Source of the DNA: Dichomitus squalens LYAD-421 SS1
Lineage: Eukaryota; Basidiomycota; Agaricomycetes; Polyporales; Polyporaceae
NCBI RefSeq assembly: GCF_000275845.1
Contig: NW_006766890.1
Location: 561,042 to 625,041, forward strand
DNA length: 64,000 bases
Direction: 5' to 3'
The notes under the pieces were generated by a model. That model was given only the letters and a program-made list of their open reading frames with translations. It was not told where the DNA came from and made no database searches. The position numbers and the translations under genes were made by a program. This document shows positions 1 to 11,040 of the stretch, one piece after another (the stretch's first letter is position 1; each line of letters begins with the position of its first letter).

Positions 1-3000
1 ATCTGTCATCATGTTATTTCTGGTAAAATGCAATCCTCGCTGTTAAGGCGTTCCCTTGACCTAGTAGCGGTGGTTGAGCCACATTTCTGACACAAAGCTA
101 CGCAAGCCTGGGAATTCGCATCTCAGGTGCATGTATGGTGCACAGATAAGACGGAGTTGCAAGTGTGGACAAGCAGAATACTCACATCAAATATGGGGTA
201 AGCGCACGATGACTGGCGTTCAGTATTCGCGCAAGACATCATCGCAGCAAACGCGACACTGACGGAACCACAAGGTATCCCACAAATTGTCAAGGATAAG
301 GATGAAGTTACAAGACTGAATAAGGGAGATTACGTTGACATGCGATATCAGTCGTAGACAAGGGTACACACCATCCACAGAGCATCTCCTCCGCCGAGTA
401 TCTGTTCCTGAGAGAAATTGACACGTCAGTGGTCATGACAATCGATACCTACAACGACGAATGGGGTTGAAAACGACATGCACAAGTACTATGAATGAGA
501 AAGTGTTGGCAGCTCGTCGAGCATGTTAATGACAAGGTGGAAGGCATTCAGGTCATGTCAGCCCAATGCGCGTTTCTACAACCGCGCCCCCTTTCAGCAA
601 GATTGCTGTACGGCAAAAGCAATGGGTGAGTCTCCAAGACCAGACACGGCTGACGACCGAGCCTGTCCACCAAATTACCAGAATTGGCTCACTCGCGTGT
701 TGCCTTCGATTCGTTGGGGGCCATTGACCATACCGATCAGGTGGCAGGCGTAAGCTCAGATTGAAGAACGTCTGTAGCGATACAGGTGAGATCTCGACCA
801 TCCCTCAGCCATACGCCAAGCGTCAGATGTTACGTTTATTTTGTTCCGCCGACGTTGGCTTCAACGGCGGAGAGCGGCGTTGGAAGGATTTTCCTGACGC
901 TGCGCATCATCCCGAGCGTAACGCGACTGATGATAACTCGTTACCACGCTTCCTTACCAATACGCCGCACAGCCAGGTGCATAGCAAAGTCGAGTTCATG
1001 GTAGTATAATCTGAGACGAGGTGGTACACAGGAGATGTATGTCAGAAATAGCCTGACGCTGAGACAATTGGTTTCGAACATGCCTGATCACTAACCCTGA
1101 GACAAATGCGGCAGAGATCCGACGCATGCCTCCGTTGAAGAGCGGACGTCTGGGTTTTGTATATGGCCACGCACATACAGGGTCGCCTCTCCGATACATC
1201 GGGAATAGTCTACAAGCACAGAGACGTGCAAGAGAGCCTCGGAATGAGTGGCACCCCGGGAAGTTCAGCATTATGCTGGTGGCCTCACCTGCAAGGTTCC
1301 TGAGCGTCATCCAATGTCCATCCACAAGGTTGCTCCTGAAAACGACGCATACCGTGCCATGGTGGCGAAAAGTCCATTGATGGCTGCGAAACCGTCTGAC
1401 TACTTCTGACCGTACCCTTCGGCCGTCAAAATGATCTGATGCTTTCGAAGGGGACCGTCAGCTGTCAGGCATGCCTGCCATCCCTTGATATGTGAATCCG
1501 GGTTAACGCATCTGAATTCCGACGGTAAAAATCCATGGAACACGACGGTATCGTTTGGGATCAAGAAGCCGATGGTGCCGGAGCGAACGACAGATGCCGT
1601 TGAGGAAGCCTCGCCATAATATAAACTCACAAACAAACTTCTATTCGCAAGATTGGGTTCCCTGGTCGAGCGCGAAGATTCATAGAATATCTGCAAGGTT
1701 CATGTTTAGGCAAGAATAGTGGTGCAAGAAGGATGAGCGCCAAGACTTCGTACGAAGGAATCGTGTCTTTACATACTACACGGCACGTGCGCGATAAATG
1801 TCTTCTTCATTATGTTACAGCGCGGGGCTGCCCTCATCAACAGTCCGGCCATAGTTCCGTAGTTTTGTGTTTGTGGGTCGTCTCAAGCGGGAAAAGCGGG
1901 AAAAGCGGCTGCACCATTTGCAAATCACTTGAATGACAGTGAGGACTTTGGAGTATGTGTCGCCTTGTGTACTTCAACAGCTTTGGGTGAGCGGTCGGCC
2001 GAAACCAGTCTGGACTGTAGGCGACGTTTGTCAGCATTGACGTGTTTCGACTTACTGTGCGAGCGAGGGTAGGAGCTAGACTCTTTGAGTCTACGACGTC
2101 TCACAAGGCAGCGGTGGCACAACTCTTGACCACAGACAAGCTTGAGCCTCAAGCTCTCATAATACCATGACCTGGGTCCTGGAAGTAGTGGATCAAAGCT
2201 CGCCGAACATGGCACCTTAGGCTGCCGCACGTGAACATAGGCCAGGAGCTATGAGGTAATTTGCATTCGATCAAGACGACGAAGCCGGGCGAAAGTAAGT
2301 CACGCACTTCGGTGGTCGCTGCGCAACTGTTGGATAATATGACTGCTAATACTTGCAGTACGAGCAATCAGACGAATCCAAGCGACCCCGAGTCGGAACA
2401 TCTGGTGAGCAGAAATGAACGTATGTGAGATAGTTGAGCAACGAACGCGGCTCGAGGATATCGGAGAGAGAATCAAATTGGCTTACATGGTGCCCGAGCG
2501 AATGTCAGCAAGGCTCGGCGGTCGCGAAATTCCTGTCGGAAAGACATGACATGACTGCCCGAATCATTGTGAGAAGGTTACTGCCAAACTGAGCAAGGAT
2601 GTCATGACATCGAGTCAGTTCTCGCTGGAAGTGAGCTCTCACCTTACTCGGCGTACAGCGTACACACAGACTGTCCCTAGTCTGTGCACTATTTGTTATG
2701 GGATGTGCTCAGTATGACATCGAATTGCAATAGGTGAAAGACACGCACAGCTGGGAAGGTTGGGCTAGCTGCCGCTTGTTCGAGGATTGTCGGAGTAGTA
2801 TCGTGCCATCCCATGCAAAAAGGGAGGATCGTTTCGGTGGCACAGACCAAACCGCCGAGGTCGGACGCTGACATCCCACCACCCTGCTCTCGCGTTTCCA
2901 ACTCGTCGACACGTCCCGAAACACCGCCAACGCAAGCGAACGTATCTTGGGCCCGGAGCGCTTCATCTCTCCGTGACCCTCGCCCCCGGATGCCCGATGC

Positions 3001-6000
3001 CTGAGACTAGAGGCGTGTCGCAGCCGAGACTTGAGAGTGCGCTCAGCACCCGCCTGGAACCATTTTCATGAAGTACAGTTAGCGACCGTGCTGCGTCGGA
3101 ACGCCACGGCGAGGTCAAACCGCCGCCAGCCCTCTGCCATTCCGCCTGTTAAGACGGGAACTCTCATGAATGCCGAGCGCCATGTTAGCGCCTTCATATC
3201 GAAATCGGTGGCGACGGTTGGGTGGTGGCTTGACTTGAAACTTCATTCAGGTAGTGCGTCCGATTGCAGGCGTAAGTGATGGTACAGCTACGAAGTGAAT
3301 AATGACGCACCAGCTCGACGCCTCGAACTCGTTTGCATCCACTACGCCGCGCTTGCCACTACCCCATGACGGCCACTGCGCTCTGGATGGTGCGCCTGTC
3401 ACGTCGAGATGCAGGGAAGAGAATCACCAATCGGACCGCTGAGACCTGGCAAGGAGTAGGGGTGGCGAGACCAGGTCGCAAAGGGACTGAAAGTGCGATT
3501 CGGACCGACGGCCAAATGCTAGAACTGCAAATCAGTTTGTCCTGTCAAGTTCTACTAAACGCCGTAGACCACTTCCGAGCGCGGTGGGGGAATATCGGCG
3601 CGTACTCATCGGCTCCAGCTTTGAACGATGGACCACATCGAGACTGCCGGCGTTGGCAGTGCGCAGGGTCTGCGCATTTCGACATAGAGCGAGATGATGG
3701 CACGCTCCAGAGCGCAAGTCACTGCGAAACCTCCTCCCGCGCGTCAGCGTGACAGGAAAGCCTATGCCAGTGCACGTCTGGGCGCTGAAACTAAGCTCCG
3801 ACATCAGGGCGTCTAGGAGCTAGAATATCGCGGAAATGGTAACCAAGAACGAGGTGCGAAAGACGTCCGGGTCATGGAGGGACTGCGCAGATATTTTGGT
3901 AGAGGAGATATGAAGTTGGAGAGATGATAACCATGAATCTGAGTGTGCACACTTCCCTCAGCCTTTCGTCGCCCTATCATTCTGTAAGATAAACCCAAGC
4001 CACGCGTGAGCTACCGTGGCCAAAGAGCCCATCAGTCCGGTTAGGCCGTGCCTGGACAGCTCAAATCTGAATGCTCCAAGATTAGCTATCGCTCTGAGAG
4101 AGACGGGTTCAAGCTCAGACACGCACCGGGTCGGAAGCGACAGTGATCGGAACCTGGACATGCAGACGATCCGGACATTGACTCGGCATCGTGTTCGATG
4201 CAAAGCCAATATGACAGGGTGGAGCAACAGCACGAAGAGTTTACGGTAGGAAAAACGTGGATCGATGTAGCGGGCGCAGAGTCCTCCCAAAGTAAACCAG
4301 TATTCCTGGTAGAGCGTTGTGAGGCAGACGCGTGTATCCGAGGCACAGCGAGGATGAGGCAATTTGTGCAGGTGAGCATGTATCGCCTTCATTGAGCCTG
4401 GGAACGCCCGAGGTAGCTCTTAACGTCATAAGGAAGAATTCCCGGTTTCATGGGCGATCGCTGTAGATGGTAAAACAGCGCTGAACAATGAGGAACCCAA
4501 CATCGTGTGTCGCACATCGGGCTTGCGCCGTGCGCGAGGCTAGAACTCGAAGGCTCGTTGAAGCGGAGCATTAGGAAGGAGTGTTATGAATGTCCGCGGC
4601 CAGCATGTGCTGTGAATATTTTGAGGCAAGGTTGATTGCTATTGGAGGGCGAGCGCATACCTACGAGGCGATCGGAGGATGACATGATCCTGTCTGCACC
4701 TAGAGCATCATCCTGTTGCTTGTCAAAGCGCTCGCAACCATATGCGGTTGTCGACGCCGTAGGCGAATGTTCCTACGAACGTCGGTATCAAGACATGGTT
4801 GCGGGACGACGTCACAAGATGTCGACGGCCCTGTAGAGCAAGCATCCCGAGGGGTTGTTTGAGCGGTACCTCTCGTCTGTTTGGCGGTGCTGCGCAATTA
4901 GGACAATCCCTTTAGGATTGTTTCCGGCAGCTGAGCCCCTGGAACATTCGGTTGCGCGCCGTCCGTCCGTCGGATTCTTCGGTGAATGCGAAGATGTGTG
5001 CACGATCTTCCCTATATGAATCGTGGGGGCAAGAATAGCGGCTCAGCGGCCCATATGACATGTTATTTTCCCCGCCCTATAAACGTGTTGTACTTACCGC
5101 CACGCAAAGCACCAGCGGCGATGCCGTACTATGTGATTGTTTTGAGAGTCAGTCCGATACTTAGCGGATCAGTGTGCTTGGTGGGAGGAGGGTGACCTGT
5201 GGCCAGCTTCAGGTGACTGTCAATGGTGGACTTTCTTCCAAAAGTCATCCCCAAAGGTGCTTCAGATCGCCAAAAGGATTTAGGTGCGCAGGATACGCGC
5301 GAGGTGGCGGATGCCTGGGCGCAAGGGGAGCAGGTTGTCCCTGCAAACGCCTCGCTGCAGAAACGTATATCAGCACTAGTGGCTATGGTGATCGGTTGAG
5401 ACGAGGGACGATATGTAACGGCCGGCGGAGGGGTGCTGGGCGGCGTGACGACTTATCCGTGCACGTCGGAGATTTCGGAGCTGGACGAGCAGGTCGAAGA
5501 TGCGGCAGGGCGAAGTGGTTTATTGACAAGTAGAATGCCTGTAGAGACGTGAATGGCTGTCGCAGCGCTGCCGGAGCTGCTGTAGAAGACGCAAAGAGAC
5601 GGGGAAGAGGAGAAATGTATGACCGGCCACGACGGAAGAGGTATAAACATCAGATCAGGGCGCGGGTCCGCTCCGTCTTGCGCAAACACGGCGTTCCTCG
5701 CGCTTTTCTATAGTCCGCCTCCATTTTCCGAAAGATAACGACGCTGGCGGTGGCTTATAAGGCTCGTGGGCATCTGTCCTACCTCGCGTCCCCAGCTTGC
5801 ATACAGGAACCGCTCCCGCCGGGTACTTGGCTGCTGTCACTGTCGCTGGTAAGCTCTTGCCAAATATGACCGCGGCCCGTCAGTCTATACTAAACCCATT
5901 TTCCCGATTCTTCCGGGCATCATCACTGCCCACAGTTTAAGGAGGAGTTATAATCCCCTCGCTCTCCACCCTTTCTCCTCCTCGCCCGCCGCCGCGTCCG

Positions 6001-6002
6001 CC
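1..6002. other. Gene-poor region, no gene recognised
   Basis: Nearly 6 kb in which I found no recognisable domain and no set of exons joined by good splice signals. Reading frames are short and of random composition on both strands. The base composition is not obviously AT-rich, so classical RIP decay is not evident by eye. The last 60 bases, with a TATAA-like stretch near 5950 and pyrimidine-rich sequence up to 6002, look like the core promoter of the transporter that follows. Confidence 0.5.
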
Positions 6003-9000
6003 ATGTCCTCAACCCGTCGCGACACCGACGAGACCCGTCCACTCCTCCACAATGGCGACACCCGGCCCGAGTCCTACCATTCCGCAGATTCCGACGACAC
6101 CCAACCACCAGAGCCAGTCGATGCATCCGCGGAAAGCAAGGTCTCTCGGGCTGACCTCTTCTGGGTCCTAGCTGGCTTGTGGAGTGCGGTCTTTCTGGGG
6201 GCTCTGGACGGTACGTGTGCCTTCGCTTACCGCTTCGCATACCGTGCTCACGCCTCTCGCGCGTGCCACAGGTACGATTGTAGCCACGCTGCTATCACCC
6301 ATTGGAAGCTACTTCAACGAGTCGAATCGTTCATCTTACATCGGCACATCCTATCTACTATCAGTATGTTGTTTTACACCTCTATATGGTGCGGCCTTTG
6401 TCCCTCGGCAGTTGTCCCGGATCCATAACCATGGCGTGCATTGCAGGTCGACTGTCCGACATCTTGGGCCGTAAGGGTGCTATGCTTCTCGCGCTCTCCT
6501 TCTTTGGTATGTCATAGCGTCTACCGGCTGTCAATCCGCGTGTCCGACCTGAGCTCGCGTAGGTTCTGGCACACTACTATGTGGTCTCGCGCCCTCGATG
6601 GACGCACTCATTGCTGCTCGCGCACTAGCTGGTATGGGTGGAGGCGGGTGAGTTCCCATCGCGGCCTAGCGCACAAGAATCAGAATGCTAATGTGTTCTG
6701 CCCGCTGGTCTGTGTCTCAGAGTGATGACAGGTGAGCGGAGAACAGGCGGGGCCGTGACGTCATGGCGCAAGCTCACATCGCTCGCTGTGCAGTCTCCAG
6801 TGTCGCTGTAACGGATCTAATTCCCCTGTACGTCCCTTGCCCGATGTCGTCGGGTTTCGCCTACTCACACCGGCCTTTGTCTCTTCCAGCCGTCAGCGCG
6901 GTTTATACCAGGGCATGACTAATATGTACGTGGCTATTCCTGCTCGAGGGACGATGCCACAGTCGTTCATCGTGACATGGCAGTTTGTTCGGCTTGGGAG
7001 CCGGTCTGGGAGGCCCTCTTGGAGGATGGATGAACGACGCCCTCGGATGGTAAGTCCCATGCGCCGTTCTCACCGCCCACGAGCTTCCTGACTCATTTGT
7101 CACATTCTGATACTCGAATCTGCCATCTGTCGTTCTCAGGCGGTCCGCGTTCCTCCTTCAGGTGAGCTGCAATCGCACCCTCACGGCGCTCGCATGTAAC
7201 TAATCCCGCAATACGATCACTCCGTATCGATTGCCACAAAACTCTATCGCCTTCAACACCTGACGTGCTCACTTGCATCCGAAATGAACACTTTATGATG
7301 CAAACACGATGAAGATGCCCATCCTGGTGTTCTCGTTTATTCTGGTCGCCGTGAAAGTTTCCATCCGCCTTCCGGACGAAGTGGAGAATCAGCCCCTGCA
7401 TGTCAAACTACGACGTATCGATGTACTTGGCTCGTTCACGTTGGTCGGCATGGTCGGCTGCTTGCTTCTCGGCCTGTCGCTGAAGTCGACCGAGGAACTT
7501 CCTTGGGCGCATCCTCTAATCTGGGGACTGCTGCTTGCGAGCGTCGTATTCTGTGTCCTGTTCATCTGGGTTGAGACATCGTTTGCGCCTTTCCCGGTTA
7601 TGCCCATGCGCCTGATCAGACAACGGACACCTTTGTTCGTGTCGCTCTCAAATTTCTTTGGTAGCGTCGCTGCTTTCTCGATGGTAGGTCTCTCGCGTCT
7701 TGCTCGTGTGAGCATCTGTCTGATAGCAGCATGTCATAGATTTATAACGTTCCATTAGTGAGTGCATTTGCGTGCTCGAGCGCCAACTCGACCTGACCTG
7801 CCCTGATCTAGTATTTCTCGGCTGTTAGACTTAGCTCATCCACAGATTCTGGTGCGTAACCTGCTTCGTTCTGATTCGTTGTGTACTCACTTCACGTTAA
7901 GGACTACACTTATTGCCTCATTCTGTGCGTCGCTAAGAGCACATACCTCACATGGTGTCACTCAGTCTCATGTCTAACAGATTGCCATCTCCACCGGAAG
8001 TGTTTTCGCCGGATGGTGAGCGAGACTCATACCATTCTGACCGCAGTCTTCTGACATATCTGTCATGTTTTCTTTCAGGGTGATGCGTCGGACCGGCAGA
8101 CTGTATAACCTTACCTTATTCTCGTGTCTCCTGACTGTATTCGCCGCAACGCTCTTGGCCATGTGGAACGAGAACTCAGCACCATACCACCTGTGGTTCG
8201 ATATTGTTCCACAGGGATTTGGGATGGCCAGTGTCATCACCACCACACTCATCGTACGTCCTCTCCCGCCTCCCGCGCTCCGCGTCGAACCCGCATCGGA
8301 GCCGTCTAACATGCATGCCTGTCAGGCGATGATCGCGAGCGTCACGCGAGAGGACCTCGCTGTGGCCACTGGCAGTACGTAGCTTCTACTTCGCTTGCCA
8401 TGCTTCTCGTGCGATGTGACCAACCCGACGCGCAGTCACATATCTATTCCGGACGACCGGGCAGGTCATCGGTGTCAGCCTGAGCGGTGCCCTTCTGCAG
8501 TATGTGTTGACGGCGAAACTTCGTCAACGGATACAAGGGCCCGACGCGGCTTCGGTACGTCACACCATATGCCCGTGTCCTTTAGAATCATCCACTCACC
8601 ATTGCACTCGTGCCGGTGCCGTAACCACAGATCATCGAGGACATTCGGTGAGTCTCGGCTGTCTTCATTCCCGAGGGGCGGAGGGCACTCTCACTGACAC
8701 GGACCTCCGATCGGGCGACCCTTTTCGACAGACACTCCACGACAATCATCCCGACATTAGAGCCGTCGTTGCGAAAAGCGGCCGTGGACTCGTACGCGGA
8801 CGCCCTCCGCGTCGTCTTCATCTGCCAGGCCGTGATGAACCTCGTGTGCTTCCTGTGCTGCCTGCCAATCCAGGAGAACCCATTACCGTGCGTGTCCCGT
8901 CCTTCTCTTCGCCTCCACCCTCGTGCCCCTCGCCTCGCCTTGCCCTCACGGCATTCCCCAGCCGTTGGACTCAGGGCTCTATCAGATGGTGCGAATCAGT

Positions 9001-9149
9001 GCTGACTCTTGCTCCTTTCGTTTGGCCACTGCTCGCTCCCGCTTTGTGCTGCGATACCACAACGTAACAGGGGTACCCATCAAGAGCAGGAAGAGGCGTG
9101 GAAGCGGAGGGACACTATGTCCCGGACGAACTCGGAAGACTCAGCATGA
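6003..9149 (+). CDS. MFS multidrug/amino-acid transporter (DHA2 / Vba-Fnx1 type), 20 exons
   Basis: A major facilitator superfamily transporter of 572 residues, which is the usual size for 14-helix DHA2-type proteins. Splicing gives 20 exons: 6003-6210, 6272-6388, 6447-6506, 6563-6647, 6721-6731, 6794-6827, 6890-6925, 6984-7049, 7140-7161, 7315-7683, 7740-7757, 7812-7851, 7902-7924, 7981-8015, 8079-8253, 8326-8374, 8436-8554, 8631-8647, 8732-8887 and 9071-9149. The frame is kept throughout. After an acidic, Ser-rich cytosolic tail come helix 1 with LDGTIVATLLSPIG, the loop 2-3 signature GRLSDILGRKG, a Gly-rich helix with GMGGGGVMT, and GLGAGLGGPLGGW in helix 5. Similar fungal proteins export drugs or move basic amino acids into the vacuole; the substrate cannot be read from sequence. 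The ATG has an A-rich context and starts the only open frame leading into helix 1. Confidence 0.9.
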
Positions 9150-9481
9150 TGTATACCACACTTGCGACACCTTGTTGTAAAATAGCTAGAGGAAGGCGTG
9201 GGCACCAGCTGGGGCTGGGGGCATCAACGAGTTGGTGAAACATTGAAACATGTTGTGTGTTTTGCTGCGAGCAGAGATCGCAGCGAAAGTTTTTTTTTTG
9301 GCCTCCTCCGCTCCAAGACACGTTAGCTGAGACTGATAGGGTGTGTTAGAAGATAGTGAGCGCGCAGGACCGACTCGCAGGGGATGCGTATGACGCTTTG
9401 AGCATGCCAGGCAACCTTCAGATCCTGCTGCTTCACATGGCCCGACTTCTGATTCGAGTCCATAGGCAATTATGGGTGGGT
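9150..9481. other. Intergenic region between converging genes
   Basis: Spacer between the transporter stop and the stop of the small minus-strand gene. It contains a run of nine T residues near 9291, but no coding potential that I can support. It probably holds the 3' ends of both transcripts. Confidence 0.4.
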
Positions 9482-9766
9482 TTATGGTGGCACATTAGAT
9501 TGGGGAGCCTTCGGGACTGGTCTCGTCTCCTCTATCCATCTCCTCGGCTTCTTTTCAACGACGGTAACGCTTCTCCTTCCGCTCAACCCCTCCATGCCCC
9601 TTGTCTCTCCATCTGCATAGCGACCGCGGTTCGCAGGACAGGGAAGGAAGGCCGACGCGGATACAGTGATGACGGACGCGAGGAACGTAAAGCCGAAGAG
9701 GGAGGAGATGAACGTCCGGCGCTGGCGGTTGTTGAGCTGGAGCACGCGCGATACCGAGGACGACAT
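9482..9766 (-). CDS. Small single-helix membrane protein (94 aa), function unknown
   Basis: A single-exon frame of 94 residues. The N-terminus is short and basic (RVLQLNNRQRR). One predicted transmembrane segment follows, at about residues 18-40, rich in F, L, V and A. Directly after it come the motif LPCPA and a polar, basic tail with RRWIEETRP. Size, basic lead and single helix resemble small mitochondrial inner-membrane or respiratory assembly proteins, but I cannot name a family. An in-frame upstream ATG at 9865 would add 33 residues of low complexity. I chose the inner ATG because the protein-like composition begins there. The gene lies between the transporter and uS14m, with a probable promoter shared with the latter at 9767-10216. 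Confidence 0.55.
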   Translation of the reverse strand: MSSSVSRVLQLNNRQRRTFISSLFGFTFLASVITVSASAFLPCPANRGRYADGETRGMEGLSGRRSVTVVEKKPRRWIEETRPVPKAPQSNVPP

Positions 9767-10216
9767 TCTCTCTGTGGTGGTCGTTGTGCTGGTGTGGAGT
9801 GCTATCCGACCAGAGGAGGCGAAGGCGAGGGAGGGGTCCGCCCGGAGGAGCCAGCCAAGCTGCAAGTCAGTCTCCTGCTACGCCTCGTCGAGGGAAGTCA
9901 CGCACGTTCAATGTTCCATGTCCTCTGCGGGGCTGGTAGTGGCTTGGACGCCGCGAGGCGTGGGGTGCAAGGGCAGAGGTGGTAGGTGGACGCTGAAGAG
10001 GACGAGTATTGGGAGTCGCGGTCGAGCTGGACAGGATCGGGGCCGTCCTGATTGGCCAGGCAAATTCCGCGCCCGGAGAGGCGTCGAGGTCTCTAGACGC
10101 CCGCTATCTCCCCCATAGCGCCCACCTCTGCGTCCGTCTCGTCATCTCCATCTACGGCTACTCACCTCCTCTCCTCACCCGGCTCCTCGCGATTCTCCTA
10201 GAAGAGGAAGGATAAA
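9767..10216. promoter_or_regulatory. Divergent promoter region between the 94-aa protein and uS14m
   Basis: About 450 bp between two start codons facing away from each other, so both promoters must lie here. The last 90 bases before 10217 are pyrimidine-rich on the + strand, as is common upstream of basidiomycete start codons. I see no clear TATA box. Confidence 0.35.
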
Positions 10217-10578
10217 ATGCCAACTGCACGCGTTCTGCGGGACATCAAGGCGCGCCATGGCGTGAACGCCAACGAGATCCTCCGTCGCGCGTACCTCTAC
10301 GTTGCCCGCAACCAGACTCTCCCGCCGCAGGTCCGGTTCCAGGCGCAGCTTCAGCTGAATACCTTCGGACGGTATACGAGGCCGACGACGGTCAAGAACA
10401 GGTGTACGGCGACAGGCAAAGGTCGGGGTATCATCAGCGAGTTCGGCCTGTCGCGGGTATGTCTTGCCTGTAAGTAAGCGTATGAATAGAGACTGACGCT
10501 GCAATCGCGCTACAGTACCAGTTCCGGTTAAAGGCCCTGGCGAACGAGTTGCCTGGTGTCCACAAAGCCTCATGGTAG
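10217..10578 (+). CDS. MRP2: Mitochondrial small-subunit ribosomal protein uS14m
   Basis: A 100-residue protein from two exons (10217-10456 and 10516-10578) split by a 59-bp intron. It matches the universal S14 family: RDIKARHGVNANEILRRAYL at the N-terminus, then a basic central part with TATGKGRGIISEFGLSR, and the very conserved end GVHKASW. The protein binds 16S-like rRNA in the head of the mitochondrial small subunit. Like other mitochondrial S14 proteins it lacks the four-cysteine zinc site; the cysteines present are not paired as CxxC. Length and both ends are complete. Confidence 0.95.
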
Positions 10579-11040
10579 AGAGGTTGGGTAATGGGTATAT
10601 CGTAACAGGCCAGTCAGTATCCTGGCATAATTGCATCCGAAGTCTTCGCTCATATGACCATTTCTCAGACAGCATGTTTGATGCTCTAATGCACCAGAAT
10701 CCGACCCGTTCTCCCATTTCCCTCAGACACTCAGATAGCATTGAGCCAGCGGACTATCTACAAGATACAAAGCCGAGCAGCCCCGAAAGCAAGCGAAAAC
10801 TAGTGATGAGAGAGCCGGAGAGAAACATAGTACAGCAGCTCAGGGAGGAGACAGAGGACAAAAAAAGAACACAACTAATAGAACGCGACCTCAGCGAATG
10901 TCTATGCGTTCGCCTGAGACCCGTCCGCGTATAAATATGGTACAGGATTTTGCCTTGCCACAGACCGTGGGTTAACAGCGCGATAGTTCGTATCCGCATC
11001 TAAGCCAAACGTTATGTCAGTCACGTACTTCTTGCTAGCG
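10579..11040. other. Intergenic region between converging genes
   Basis: Spacer between the uS14m stop and the bZIP stop. I find no splice-consistent coding sequence. It is expected to contain the 3' untranslated regions of both genes. Confidence 0.4.

Noticed and set aside
5223..5399. 58-codon + frame starting MVDFLPKVIPKGASDRQKDL, followed by a second protein-like frame to about 5565
   Set aside because: The composition is attractive, but the two parts do not join over a GT-AG intron and no family is recognisable. Too weak to annotate as a gene.
9356..10118. Long + frames of 150-209 codons
   Set aside because: They are antisense to the 94-aa gene and Arg/Gly-rich, as expected for shadow frames in GC-rich DNA.
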